From Lentzea sp. NEAU-D7 (GTDB lineage Bacteria; Actinomycetota; Actinomycetes; Mycobacteriales; Pseudonocardiaceae): a DNA stretch of 64,000 nt. Shown piece by piece: positions 32,660-41,283 of this stretch. The stretch spans positions 58,431-122,430 of the forward strand of contig NZ_JAPJDL010000028.1 of assembly GCF_026242055.1 (NCBI RefSeq). The letters run 5' to 3'. Within the stretch, counting starts at the first letter, position 1, and every line of letters begins with the position of its first letter. Under the pieces are notes generated by a model, which had not been told where the DNA came from, searched no databases, and saw only the letters and a list, made by a program, of their open reading frames with translations. The translations under genes and the position numbers were made by a program.

Positions 32660-33147
32660 TCGGCCATGCGCTCACCGAGTCGCCGCGCGAGGTCCGCCAC
32701 CTCGTCGTCGGGCAGGTCGAGGACGCCGCGCGAAGCCTCGAAGACGGCGATCTGCTGATCTTCGTAGGGCACTCCCGGCGGCAACGGCGCGAGGTGCCAG
32801 TGGACGTGCCGGTTGGCCTGCTGGCTGCCGAGCGACAGGACGTAGAGCCGTTCGACGGGCAGCAACGAGCTCAACGCGGTGCCCGCTCGGTGCACGACGC
32901 GTTGGATCGCCGCGTACTCGTCGGGGGTGAAGTCGGCGATGACGTGCTCGCGGTGGTCGACGGGCGCCACCAGGAAGTGGCCGGCCACCGAGGGGAACCG
33001 GCTCGCGAAGACGATCGCGGTCTCGTCGCAGTGGGCGACGTGGTGCGGGTAGTCCGGGTTGCCGGCGAGGAGCTCGCAGACGAAGCAGGCCCGGCGGGCG
33101 AGCGCCAGGTAGCCGGCGGAGTCCCAGGGCACGCGAGTGGTCATCAT
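32656..33147 (-). CDS. HIT-family nucleotide hydrolase/transferase-like protein
   Basis: 163 aa. The histidine triad is NRHVHWHLAPLP near residue 112 (H-x-H-x-H pattern); upstream ACFVCELLAGNPDYPHHVAH and FLVAPVDHREHVIADF fit the family. HIT proteins hydrolyse or transfer nucleotidyl groups from dinucleotide-type substrates. ATG at 33147, with a second ATG as the next codon. The 3' end runs into the hairpin repeat. Confidence 0.88.
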   Translation of the reverse strand: MMTTRVPWDSAGYLALARRACFVCELLAGNPDYPHHVAHCDETAIVFASRFPSVAGHFLVAPVDHREHVIADFTPDEYAAIQRVVHRAGTALSSLLPVERLYVLSLGSQQANRHVHWHLAPLPPGVPYEDQQIAVFEASRGVLDLPDDEVADLARRLGERMAD

Positions 33148-33284
33148 CCAGCTCTACCCGGTCGTCGCCGGAAGTGCGGTCGGCTGGGGTGCCAGGAGCG
33201 TTGACAGTTGCCGTTGCGAAATATCGGGGCGCGGTGACGGACATATGCCGCCGAGCAGTTGTCCGTCCCCAGGAGAGGCCTCCC

Positions 33285-36200
33285 TTGACACCTCATCTCC
33301 CCCTCGCCGTGGCCGGCCTCGTGCTGGCCACCGCCCTGAGCGGCGCCACCCCCGCCGCCGCGACCACGGCCGGGACCACCACGACCGGTGCGAGCCGCCC
33401 GGCCTCCGGTCAGCTGTGGATCACCCTCATCACGGGCGACCAGGTGCTGACCGACGGCAAAGGCAAGCCGATCCAGTTCAAGCCGGCACCAGGCCGTGAG
33501 CACATCGCGGTCTCCACGAGAGAGGACGGCGCGCACCTCTACGCCGTGCCCGCCGACGTGGAACCGCTGATCAGCGAGGGCCGGCTGGACCGGCGCCTGT
33601 TCGACCTCGCTCTCCTGAGCAGGCCCGAGTACACCAAGCGCCGGGGTCTCGGCTTGCTCGTGTCGGCGGGGTCCGGTCTGCCGAGCGCGCGGTCGTTCAG
33701 CCGCATCGGCGTGGACGCCGTCACGGTGACCGCCGACACCGCGCCGGACGTGTGGAAGTCGCTGGCGAACGGGCGCAGTGCGAAGACCACGATCTGGCTG
33801 GACGCGGTCCGCACGGCGGCGCTCGACCGCAGCACCGCCCAGATCGGGGCGCCACAGGCGTGGCAGGCCGGGTTCGACGGCAAGGGCGTGAAGATCGCCG
33901 TGCTGGACACCGGCGTCGACAACACGCATCCGGACCTCGCCACGCAGGAGGTCGCCGAGAAGAACTTCTCCGACTCCCCCGACAACCAGGACCGCGTCGG
34001 GCACGGCACGCACGTCGCGTCCATCGCGGCCGGCACCGGGGCGAAGTCGGGCGGGAAGTTCCGGGGCGTGGCTCCCGGCGCGCGCATCCTCGACGGCAAG
34101 GTGCTCGGCGACGACGGGTCCGGCTACGACTCGGGGATCCTCGCGGGCATCGAGTGGGCGGTCGAGCAGCAGGCGGACGTCGTCAACATGAGTCTCGGCG
34201 GCGACGACGGCCCGTTGCTCGACCCGATGGAGATCCTGGTCAACAGGCTCTCGCAGGAGACCGGCACGCTGTTCGTGATCGCGTCGGGCAACTACGGGCC
34301 GAACTCCGTCGGTTCTCCCGGCAGCGCGGACGCCGCGCTCACCGTCGGCGCCGTGGACCGCGACGACAGGCTCGCGAGCTTCTCCAGCACCGGCCCGCGC
34401 AACGGTGACGGCGCCATCAAGCCGGACATCACCGCTCCCGGCGTCGGCATCGGCGCCGCGGCGGCGGGCAGGCTCGGCGAGACCATGCCCAGCCCGGCGG
34501 AGGGCTACGTCTCGCTGAACGGCACGTCGATGGCCACCCCGCACGTCGCGGGCGCGGCGGCCATCTTGGCGCAGGCGCACCCGGACTGGCGTGGCGACCA
34601 GATCAAGGCGGCGCTGATGGCGTCGGCGAAGCCGGGCGCACACACCCCGTTCGAACAGGGTGCCGGGCGCACGGACGTCGCCCAGGCGATCAAGCAGACG
34701 ATCTCGTCCGGTTCGGTCTCCTTCGGCACGGCGCTGTGGCCGCACCACGACGACGTCCCCATGACCAAGAACGTCGTCTACCGCAACGAGGGCGACCAGC
34801 CGGTGACCCTCGCGCTCAAGGTCGACACGGCAGCACCTCAGGGCTTCTTCACGCTCAAGGACGCCACTCTGACCGTGCCCGCACACGGCACGGCCACCAC
34901 CACCCTGACCGCGGACACCAAGCTTGGCGGGGACGCGTCCGGCACGTTCAGCGCGTACATCAACGCGAGCGGCGGCGGCCAGTCCGTCGTCACTCCTGCG
35001 GCCGTGACGCGCGAGCCCGAGCGCTACACCCTCACGGTCAAGGCGATCGGCCGCGACGGCAAGCCCGCCGCGAACTGGGGCGCGAGCCTGCAGGGCGTGA
35101 CCGGGGACGCGACGGGCGCCTACGCCGGACTCGGCACCGGCCTGGAGTCGCTGCGCGTCGCCAAGGGCCGCTACCTGCTCGACGGCCACCAGTGGGTCCC
35201 CGCCGACCAGCCGACGCCGTACTACAGCTGGTTCAGCGGCACGAACATCGAGGTCGGCGCCGACACCACGATCACGCTCGACGCCCGCCAGGCCAAGCCC
35301 GTCGACATCGGACTGCCGGGCAAGCCGGCCGAACGCCACTCGTACATCCGCGTGGGCCACAAGATGCCGTCGATGGAGTACGGCTTCGGCCTGCTCGGCG
35401 TGCCGCTCAGCGTCCTGAGCACCGCGCACGTCGGTCCCGAGGGCAGGTCCGGCGAGATGAACGAGCTGGTCATCGCCTCCTACACCGGCGACGGCCACGA
35501 GGAGTTCCACGTCGTCGACCAGAACACGACGCTCACGAAGTTCTGGACGGGCTACCGCAAGCAGCTGAAGTCCAAGGACCTCGTGACCATCACGGCCTCG
35601 GCGGGCGCCACCGCCGAGGGACGCACCGGCTACCTGCACGCGCAGGCCGAGGTGGGCGACAGCCCGCTGTTCGGAGTGGCGTTCGGGTACGCGCTGCCGC
35701 ACACGCGCAAGCTGAACCTGCACTCCCCCGGCAACACCTGGAGCCTGCGCTTCGAGCAGGACCACGGCGACGTCACCGAGGCGTACTGGAACGGCGAGAA
35801 CGAGCAGTTCAAGCCGGGCCGCACCTACAAGAAGACGTTCAACACGGGCGTCTTCGGCCCGGTGCTGACCGACGAGCGCCGCGTCGGCCTCTACCGCGAC
35901 GGGGACATTCTCTTCGGCAGCCTGCCTTTCTTCGCGGACGGCCAGGGCCGATCCGGCGGTTCGGTCGTGGAGTCCGGGTCGACGGTGCTGAACACCGGCG
36001 GCACGGTGGTCGACTCGACGGACCGGCCGCTCGACCTGGAGACGTTCTTCTCGATGCCGCAGACGCCGGGCCGCTACGAGCTGACCACCACGGCGAACCG
36101 CTCGGGCGTCGCGGCGATCAGCACCTCGGTCACCACGACGTGGGGCTTCGACTCGGCCACGACCCCGGGCGTCACGCAGGTGCCGTTGACCATGGTCAGG

Positions 36201-36467
36201 TTCACCCCGAAGCTCGGCCTCGACGGAACGCTTCCCGCGCACCGGTTCCAGCAGATCCCGCTGACGGTGCAGGGGCAGACGAGGTCGCTGACCGCGCAGG
36301 TGTCCTACGACAAGGGCGTGACCTGGCAGAAGGCCTTGGTCTTCGGCGACTCGCTGTTCGTGGTCAACCCGGCCAGGGGCGGCAGCGTCTCGCTGCGGGC
36401 CACGGCCGTGGGCAAGGGCGGTGACTCGGTCACCCAGACCGTGATCAACGCCTACCTGACGAAGTAG
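33285..36467 (+). CDS. Secreted subtilisin-like (S8) serine protease, second
   Basis: 1060 aa from a TTG at 33285, chosen because AGGAGAGG lies six bases upstream; the frame also allows a GTG at 33234, which would add a basic stretch RRAVVRPQERPP before the hydrophobic core and give a more typical signal peptide, so the start is open. Catalytic residues are Asp208 (AVLDTGVDNTHPDLA), His240 (VGHGTHVAS) and Ser415 (NGTSMATPHVAGAAA). A prodomain precedes and ~600 beta-rich residues follow (TLTVKAIGRDGKPAANW). Clearly related to the protease at 20338. TTGACA at 33201 may be a -35 element. Confidence 0.9.
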   Translation: MTPHLPLAVAGLVLATALSGATPAAATTAGTTTTGASRPASGQLWITLITGDQVLTDGKGKPIQFKPAPGREHIAVSTREDGAHLYAVPADVEPLISEGRLDRRLFDLALLSRPEYTKRRGLGLLVSAGSGLPSARSFSRIGVDAVTVTADTAPDVWKSLANGRSAKTTIWLDAVRTAALDRSTAQIGAPQAWQAGFDGKGVKIAVLDTGVDNTHPDLATQEVAEKNFSDSPDNQDRVGHGTHVASIAAGTGAKSGGKFRGVAPGARILDGKVLGDDGSGYDSGILAGIEWAVEQQADVVNMSLGGDDGPLLDPMEILVNRLSQETGTLFVIASGNYGPNSVGSPGSADAALTVGAVDRDDRLASFSSTGPRNGDGAIKPDITAPGVGIGAAAAGRLGETMPSPAEGYVSLNGTSMATPHVAGAAAILAQAHPDWRGDQIKAALMASAKPGAHTPFEQGAGRTDVAQAIKQTISSGSVSFGTALWPHHDDVPMTKNVVYRNEGDQPVTLALKVDTAAPQGFFTLKDATLTVPAHGTATTTLTADTKLGGDASGTFSAYINASGGGQSVVTPAAVTREPERYTLTVKAIGRDGKPAANWGASLQGVTGDATGAYAGLGTGLESLRVAKGRYLLDGHQWVPADQPTPYYSWFSGTNIEVGADTTITLDARQAKPVDIGLPGKPAERHSYIRVGHKMPSMEYGFGLLGVPLSVLSTAHVGPEGRSGEMNELVIASYTGDGHEEFHVVDQNTTLTKFWTGYRKQLKSKDLVTITASAGATAEGRTGYLHAQAEVGDSPLFGVAFGYALPHTRKLNLHSPGNTWSLRFEQDHGDVTEAYWNGENEQFKPGRTYKKTFNTGVFGPVLTDERRVGLYRDGDILFGSLPFFADGQGRSGGSVVESGSTVLNTGGTVVDSTDRPLDLETFFSMPQTPGRYELTTTANRSGVAAISTSVTTTWGFDSATTPGVTQVPLTMVRFTPKLGLDGTLPAHRFQQIPLTVQGQTRSLTAQVSYDKGVTWQKALVFGDSLFVVNPARGGSVSLRATAVGKGGDSVTQTVINAYLTK

Positions 36468-36472
36468 GCCGG

Positions 36473-36508
36473 GACGGCGATGCGCCCGCACCAGGGCGCA
36501 TCGCCGTC
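36473..36508. terminator. 15-bp stem bidirectional terminator
   Basis: GACGGCGATGCGCCC and GGGCGCATCGCCGTC pair perfectly around a 6-nt loop, between the convergent protease and membrane-protein genes; a short T-containing stretch (GTCTT) follows on the plus strand. Confidence 0.75.
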
Positions 36509-36512
36509 GTCT

Positions 36513-37271
36513 TCAGCGCTTCGGGAACGCCTCGTCGTAGACCGCCCGCAACCCGGGCTCGTCGGGTCCGCTGTAACCGCAGCCCATGACCCGCAGGTCG
36601 CTCGCCGCGACGAGGTACCTCCGGCCGACCTCGGGCTCGAACCCGGCCAGGACCGGCGAGCCGGTGGCATTCCTGACCTCGATCAGGTCCGCCTCGCCGA
36701 TCCAGGCGTGATGAACCTGCAGCGTCACGACATCGCCCTCGAGCCGCAGCACGGTCGCCTCGAACGCCATCTGCGCGCGTTCCCCGAGCACCGCCGCTTC
36801 CGGCGCGCGGCACCGGACGTCCGGGTCGGCGGGAGTCTCCGTGAGCACGACGACCGTGGTCTTGCGGCCTTCGGACGAGGTGGTGACCGGCGGCGCGGTC
36901 GCCGGCGGTGTGCTCGTCGCGGTCTGGGTCTGGCTGCTGGTGGCCGGCCGTCCCCCGCTGTTGTCGGGCAGCCCCGAACCGTTCACCACACCGTCCTCCG
37001 GACCGCGCTGAGCAGACGTCGGCAAGGCCACTCCCGATCCCGGCGCCTGCTCGGAACCACCGCCGGTCAGCACCAGCACCCCGGCGGCCACCGCGATCGC
37101 GGCCGCGGCCCCGACCAGCACGGGCAGCCGTCGCGAGGAGAACCGCGGCGCGACGCGCACGTCCAGCGCGGCCCCGGCAACCCGGCGGCGTGCCTCGTCG
37201 TCGGGCAGCGGACGAAGCGAGGCCGCCCGATCGGCACGGCGCATCCGGTCGCGCAGGTCGTCGTCGGTCAT
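36513..37271 (-). CDS. Single-pass membrane protein paired with ECF sigma factor (anti-sigma-like)
   Basis: 252 aa. A cytosolic N-terminus of ~50 residues (TDDDLRDRMRRADRAASLRP), one TM helix (LPVLVGAAAAIAVAAGVLVL) near 50-69, a Ser/Thr/Pro-rich linker, and an extracytoplasmic C-terminal domain with two cysteines. The ATG overlaps the sigma-factor stop (ATGA), so the pair is co-translated, as typical for sigma/anti-sigma modules. No zinc-binding HxxxCxxC motif is visible, so it would not be a classical zinc anti-sigma factor. Confidence 0.75.
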   Translation of the reverse strand: MTDDDLRDRMRRADRAASLRPLPDDEARRRVAGAALDVRVAPRFSSRRLPVLVGAAAAIAVAAGVLVLTGGGSEQAPGSGVALPTSAQRGPEDGVVNGSGLPDNSGGRPATSSQTQTATSTPPATAPPVTTSSEGRKTTVVVLTETPADPDVRCRAPEAAVLGERAQMAFEATVLRLEGDVVTLQVHHAWIGEADLIEVRNATGSPVLAGFEPEVGRRYLVAASDLRVMGCGYSGPDEPGLRAVYDEAFPKR

Positions 37272-37768
37272 GGCCGCTCTCCTTCCGCCTGCTCGTCCAG
37301 CAGGGACTTCAACTTCCGGCGTGCCCGGTGCAGGCGGATGCTGACCGCGTTGGCACTCATGCCGACGACCTGGGCGATCTCGGCGGGCCCCAGCTCCTCC
37401 CACGCCCAGAGCCGCACGAGCTCGGCGTCCACGGCGGACAACCGCGCGAGCGCCCTGGCGAGCCCCGGATCGGGGTCGTCGCGTGCCGGCGCGTGCTCGG
37501 GCGGTCTCGCGAGCTGCCAGATCCGCACCAGCAACCGGTCCTGCCTGCGGCGCGTGCGGTCCGCGTTGGCGAGACAGTTGCGGGCGACGGCGTACGCCCA
37601 GGCGAGCGGTTCGGCCGGCATCTCGTCACGGCGGCGCCAGGCCACCAGCAACGTCTCGGACAGCACGTCGTCCGCGGTCGCGGCATCGGTCCGCCGCGCC
37701 AGGTACCGGCGCAGCGGCTCGATCAGCTCCTGCGCGACGGCCTCGAACCCCGTCTGGCGCGGTTCCAC
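37268..37768 (-). CDS. ECF-type RNA polymerase sigma factor
   Basis: About 166 aa. Region 2: RYLARRTDAATADDVLSETL followed by LLVAWRRRDEMPAEPLAWAYAV; region 4: LSAVDAELVRLWAWEELGPA and EIAQVVGMSANAVSIRLHRA. The frame stays open upstream as far as 37912, but that part crosses the hairpin repeat and is unlikely to be translated; GTG 37768 has GGAG nine bases before it. It lies downstream of the MerR gene and is coupled to a membrane protein that may sequester it. Target promoters are unknown. Confidence 0.85.
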   Translation of the reverse strand: MEPRQTGFEAVAQELIEPLRRYLARRTDAATADDVLSETLLVAWRRRDEMPAEPLAWAYAVARNCLANADRTRRRQDRLLVRIWQLARPPEHAPARDDPDPGLARALARLSAVDAELVRLWAWEELGPAEIAQVVGMSANAVSIRLHRARRKLKSLLDEQAEGERP

Positions 37769-37853
37769 GTCCACCTGCTCCACCCCGGGACATGTCCGGC
37801 AGGACGCCCGCTCTTTCACTCGGCCCAGCCGAATTTCGCCACCACCCCACCAC

Positions 37854-37949
37854 CTTTGCAACGACTCGTTTGCGGACGAAGTCCAAAGAGTCATTGCTAA
37901 GCAGCAGGTCACAGGGGTGCCGGACGATTCCGTCGGTGCGATATGTCAG
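37854..37949. repeat. Dispersed hairpin repeat, copy 2
   Basis: Second copy of the repeat at 32564-32659. Here the main hairpin is nearly perfect: GCAACGACTC pairs with GAGTCATTGC (9 of 10), with inner TTT/AAA and GGAC-GAA-GTCC. It again touches the stop codon of a minus-strand gene (merR, stop at 37946), so in that transcript it is the 3' UTR, and it precedes the sigma-factor gene. Confidence 0.7.
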
Positions 37950-38587
37950 CCCTGGGCCGCGCCGCCGCCGATCACTTCGCTCGACACCTGGGCGTGTGCG
38001 AGCCGCCGCAGGGCCTTGATGACGGTGTCGCCGATGAGGGTGCCGACGACCATCGCCTCGATGACGTCGTCGGGCGAGGTGTGCCGGACGACGTACTCGA
38101 GGTCGGCCTGCGCGATGATCTTCAGCCCCTCCAGGTAGGGGTCGAGGAGGTCGCGGATCTGGTCGTGGCCGACGGATCGGGCCGAGGACAGAGCGGCCGC
38201 GAGCATGTGGGTCACGTTCGACTCGGTGACGTCGACGCACTCCGACTGGCCGTGCCTCGCGAAGAACGCCTGGACGTCCGCGACGGCCTGCGGATCGAGT
38301 TCCACCGCACCCGGCTGGCTGATGGCCTCCTGGACGGCGCCGAGCTTGTTGTGCAGCGAGTCGTCGCGGGTGTCGATGGCCGAGAGCACCTCGCGCACGG
38401 AGGCGATGGACAGGCCGCCCACGTCGATGAGCGCACGCACCAGCCGGAGCCGGCGCAGGTGCTCGTCGTCGTAGTGGGCCTGGTTCGGGCTGGTCAGCAC
38501 GCCGGCGGGCAGCAGTCCTTCGCGCAGGTAGTACTTGATCGTCGGCACCGCGACGCCGCTTCTCTTGGAAAGCTCGCCAACACGCAT
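37946..38587 (-). CDS. MerR-family transcriptional regulator
   Basis: 213 aa. N-terminal MerR winged helix RVGELSKRSGVAVPTIKYYL near 2-21 with REGLLPAGVLTSPNQAHY as wing. The C-terminal ~130 residues are a helical domain without an obvious cysteine-based metal site, so an organic-ligand or stress sensor is more likely than a metal sensor. Divergent from a membrane-protein gene with repeated GGATAG elements between them. Confidence 0.88.
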   Translation of the reverse strand: MRVGELSKRSGVAVPTIKYYLREGLLPAGVLTSPNQAHYDDEHLRRLRLVRALIDVGGLSIASVREVLSAIDTRDDSLHNKLGAVQEAISQPGAVELDPQAVADVQAFFARHGQSECVDVTESNVTHMLAAALSSARSVGHDQIRDLLDPYLEGLKIIAQADLEYVVRHTSPDDVIEAMVVGTLIGDTVIKALRRLAHAQVSSEVIGGGAAQG

Positions 38588-38631
38588 ATGGATAGTGTAG
38601 CTTCCGGATAGTAGAGAGTGTCGCTATCCAT
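38588..38631. promoter_or_regulatory. GGATAG-based inverted repeat, MerR operator candidate
   Basis: ATGGATAG (38588-38595) and its exact reverse complement CTATCCAT (38624-38631) flank a third GGATAG near 38605. The region spans most of the 61-bp divergent gap and begins one base from the merR start codon. MerR proteins bind promoter-spanning repeats of this kind; assignment to this MerR is inference. Confidence 0.5.
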
Positions 38632-38648
38632 TCAGGGGGTACAGAGAG

Positions 38649-39530
38649 ATGCTTCGCACGTGGCACCGCCCGTTAGTCCTCTTCGGCTGGTCGATGGTGC
38701 TTCTGATCCCGGTCTCGCTCGTCGGTCTGCTGGTCGACGACCGGGTGATGGTCAACTCGCCGATCTGGCTCAAGCCGTTCAAGTTCGCCGTGTCGCTGGC
38801 GCTCTACGCGTTCACGCTGGCGTGGCTGCTCACGTACCTGAAGAGGTTCCAGCGCGTCGGCTGGTGGGCCGGCACCGTTCTGGCGGTGGCCGGAGCGCTG
38901 GAGATGGTCGTCATCGTCGGCCAGGTCGTGCGCGGCAAGCGCAGCCACTTCAACTTCGAGACCCCGCTCGACGGGGCGTTGTTCTCGATCATGGGCGCGA
39001 CGATCGTCGTGCTGTGGGTGACGCACGCGATCGTCGCGATCCTGCTGTGGCGCACGAAGATCGAGAACGAGGCCCTGTCGTGGTCGATCCGGCTCGGGCT
39101 CGTCATCTCGTTCCTGGGGCTCGGCGTCGGCTTTCTGATGACGCAGCCGAAGCCCGGCCAGGCCCTCGACGGCGGCACCCTCGGCTCGCACACGATCGGC
39201 GCTCCCGACGGCGGTGCCTACATGGCGATCACCGGGTGGAGCACCGAGCACGGTGACCTGAGGGTCGGGCACTTCGTGGGCATGCACGCGCTGCAGGTGC
39301 TGCCGGTGCTCATCGCGCTTCTCGGCGCCCGCGCCACCACGAAGCTGGCGTGGGTCCTCAGCGGGTCGTTCCTGGGGATCTTCCTGCTCGTGACCTGGCA
39401 GGCGTTGCGCGGCCAGGCACTGTTCCAGCCCGACGGCACGACGTTGCTCGCGCTCGCCGGGATCGTCGTCGCGACCGCACTCGGCGTGGTGTGGGCGCGT
39501 GCACCGAAGAAGGAGCTCGTGACCGCATGA
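38649..39530 (+). CDS. Multi-pass membrane protein, unknown function
   Basis: 293 aa with seven to eight hydrophobic segments, e.g. LVLFGWSMVLLIPVSLVGLL near the start and VLPVLIALLGARATTKLAWV later. NSPIWLKPFKFAVSLALYAF is a recognisable conserved element of an uncharacterised actinobacterial family. A hydrophilic loop of ~40 residues (TQPKPGQALDGGTLGSHTIG) is probably extracytoplasmic. AGAGAG precedes the ATG. Its stop overlaps the ABA4-like gene start (ATGA). Under MerR control by position. Confidence 0.75.
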   Translation: MLRTWHRPLVLFGWSMVLLIPVSLVGLLVDDRVMVNSPIWLKPFKFAVSLALYAFTLAWLLTYLKRFQRVGWWAGTVLAVAGALEMVVIVGQVVRGKRSHFNFETPLDGALFSIMGATIVVLWVTHAIVAILLWRTKIENEALSWSIRLGLVISFLGLGVGFLMTQPKPGQALDGGTLGSHTIGAPDGGAYMAITGWSTEHGDLRVGHFVGMHALQVLPVLIALLGARATTKLAWVLSGSFLGIFLLVTWQALRGQALFQPDGTTLLALAGIVVATALGVVWARAPKKELVTA

Positions 39531-39976
39531 CCGCCGTCCTGTTCGACCTGACGTTTCTGCTGATCGCGCCGTTCTGGGCGCTGATGATCCTCGCCCCGAA
39601 GTGGTCGTGGACGCGGCGGATCGCCGAGTCCCACCTGATCGCGCTGCCGCCGGTCGTGATCTACATCGTGCTGATGGTCCCCGTGCTGCCGGAGCTGCTG
39701 CCGCTGGTCACGAGCCCGGAAATCGGCGCGCTGGCCGAGTTCATGAGCACGCCGACGGGCGCGGCGCTGGTCTGGGCGCACATGATCGCGTGGGACCTGT
39801 TCGTCGGCCGCTGGATGTACCTCGAAGGACGGCGGCTCGACGTCCACCCGCTGGTCATGGCACCCGTTCTGGTGATCACGATCCTGCTGGCCCCCGTCGG
39901 GTTGCCGCTGTTCCTGATCGTCCGCAAGGTGTGTGACACAACGAACACGGGTGCCGCTGTGGTTACTCACCAGTAA
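39527..39976 (+). CDS. ABA4-like membrane protein (DUF4281)
   Basis: 149 aa, four TM helices. FDLTFLLIAPFWALMILAPK followed by WSWTRRIAES is the signature start of the DUF4281 family, named after plant ABA4 involved in neoxanthin synthesis. Bacterial members have no proven function; a carotenoid or lipid role is only a family hint. Also ALVWAHMIAWDLFVGRWMYL, a conserved segment with a buried His/Asp. Translationally coupled to the preceding membrane protein; its stop lies inside the first operator of fadA. Confidence 0.8.
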   Translation: MTAVLFDLTFLLIAPFWALMILAPKWSWTRRIAESHLIALPPVVIYIVLMVPVLPELLPLVTSPEIGALAEFMSTPTGAALVWAHMIAWDLFVGRWMYLEGRRLDVHPLVMAPVLVITILLAPVGLPLFLIVRKVCDTTNTGAAVVTHQ

Positions 39977-40007
39977 CTAGGGTTAGAGTTGGCGTTACCC
40001 ACCGGTA
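39962..40007. promoter_or_regulatory. Paired palindromic operators upstream of fadAB
   Basis: GTTACT-CACC-AGTAAC (39962-39977) and TACC-CACC-GGTA (39996-40007) share the core TACyCACCrGTA and lie 62-107 bp before the fadA start. Such motifs are typical of TetR-family regulators of fatty-acid genes; the nearest TetR genes are far away, so the regulator would act from a distance. Confidence 0.55.
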
Positions 40008-40068
40008 GGGATGTCGCGCAGCCCCACCGGCAGTGGACAGAGTTGTCACCACAAGTGGAGGAGACGCC

Positions 40069-41283
40069 GTGGCCGCACCAGCAGCGCCGGCACGCGTTCG
40101 GAACGTGGTCTTCGTCGACGGCGTCCGCACGCCGTTCGGCAAGGCCGGCCCCAAGGGGATTTTCGCCGAGACCCGTGCAGACGACCTCATCGTGAAGGTC
40201 ATCCGTGAGCTGCTGCGCAGGCACCCCGAGCTGCCCCCGGAGCGGGTCGACGAGGTCGCCATCGCCGCGACCACGCAGATCGGCGACCAGGGCCTCACGC
40301 TCGGCCGCACCGCGGCACTGCTCGCGGGCCTGCCGAAGTCGGTCCCCGGCTACTCGATCGACCGCATGTGCGCGGGCGCGATGACCGCCGTGACCACGGC
40401 CGCGAGCGGCATCGCGTTCGGCGCCTACGACGTCGCCATCGCGGGCGGTGTCGAGCACATGGGCCGCCACCCGATGGGTGAGGGCGTCGACCCGAACCCG
40501 CGCTTCCTGTCGGACAAGATCGTCGACACCAGCGCGCTCGTGATGGGTCAGACCGCGGAGAACCTGCACGACCGGTTCCCGCACATCACCAAGGACCGCA
40601 CCGACGCCTACGCGGCCGCTTCCCAGGCCAAGTACGCCGACGCGCTCAAGAACGGCAAGATCGGCCCGGAGCTCGTGCCCGTCGCGACCCGGTCCGCGGA
40701 GAACGGCTGGGGCCTCGCGACGGCCGACGAGCCGCCGCGTCCGGGCACCACGGTCGAGGACCTGGCGAAGCTCAAGACGCCGTTCCGCCCGCACGGCCGG
40801 ATCACCGCGGGCAACGCGGCCGGTCTGAACGACGGCGCGACCGGCTGCATCCTCGCCGAGGAGGAGACCGCGCGCGAACTCGGTCTTCCCATCGGCATGC
40901 GGATGGTCGGCTACTCGTTCCTGGGCGTCGAGCCCGAGGTCATGGGCATCGGCCCGGTCCCGGCCACCGAGAAGGCCCTCGAGCGCGCCGGTCTGTCCAT
41001 TGAGGACATCGGCCTGTTCGAGGTCAACGAGGCGTTCGCCATCCAGGTGCTCGCGTTCCTCGACCACTTCGGCATCGCCGACGACGACCCCCGCGTGAAC
41101 CAGTGGGGCGGCGCGATCGCGACCGGCCACCCGCTGGCGTCCAGCGGTGTGCGTTTGATGACGCAGCTGTCGCGTCAGTTCGCCGAGCGTCCGGACGTGC
41201 GCTACGGCCTCACCACCATGTGCATCGGCATCGGCATGGGCGGGACCGTTATCTGGGAGAACCCGAACTGGAGTGGCAAGTGA
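40069..41283 (+). CDS. fadA: Acetyl-CoA acetyltransferase / 3-ketoacyl-CoA thiolase
   Basis: 404 aa from the GTG at 40069, preceded by GGAGGAG at five bases; an earlier GTG at 40033 has no ribosome site. Thiolase catalytic residues: nucleophilic Cys in IDRMCAGAM near 106, NEAFAIQ, His in GAIATGHPLASSG near 365 and the second Cys in TTMCIGIGMGG near 392. Cleaves 3-ketoacyl-CoA in beta-oxidation. GTGA overlap with fadB, so they form a coupled complex-encoding pair. Confidence 0.95.
   Translation: MAAPAAPARVRNVVFVDGVRTPFGKAGPKGIFAETRADDLIVKVIRELLRRHPELPPERVDEVAIAATTQIGDQGLTLGRTAALLAGLPKSVPGYSIDRMCAGAMTAVTTAASGIAFGAYDVAIAGGVEHMGRHPMGEGVDPNPRFLSDKIVDTSALVMGQTAENLHDRFPHITKDRTDAYAAASQAKYADALKNGKIGPELVPVATRSAENGWGLATADEPPRPGTTVEDLAKLKTPFRPHGRITAGNAAGLNDGATGCILAEEETARELGLPIGMRMVGYSFLGVEPEVMGIGPVPATEKALERAGLSIEDIGLFEVNEAFAIQVLAFLDHFGIADDDPRVNQWGGAIATGHPLASSGVRLMTQLSRQFAERPDVRYGLTTMCIGIGMGGTVIWENPNWSGK

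Noticed and set aside
33144..36491. A >1100-codon minus-strand frame opposite the second S8 protease
   Set aside because: Translation is low-complexity Arg/Val/Gly/His; the plus strand carries the full catalytic triad of an S8 protease.
37769..37912. N-terminal extension of the sigma factor through the hairpin repeat
   Set aside because: The extra ~48 codons translate the dispersed repeat and lack sigma-factor similarity; the GTG with GGAG at 37768 is preferred.
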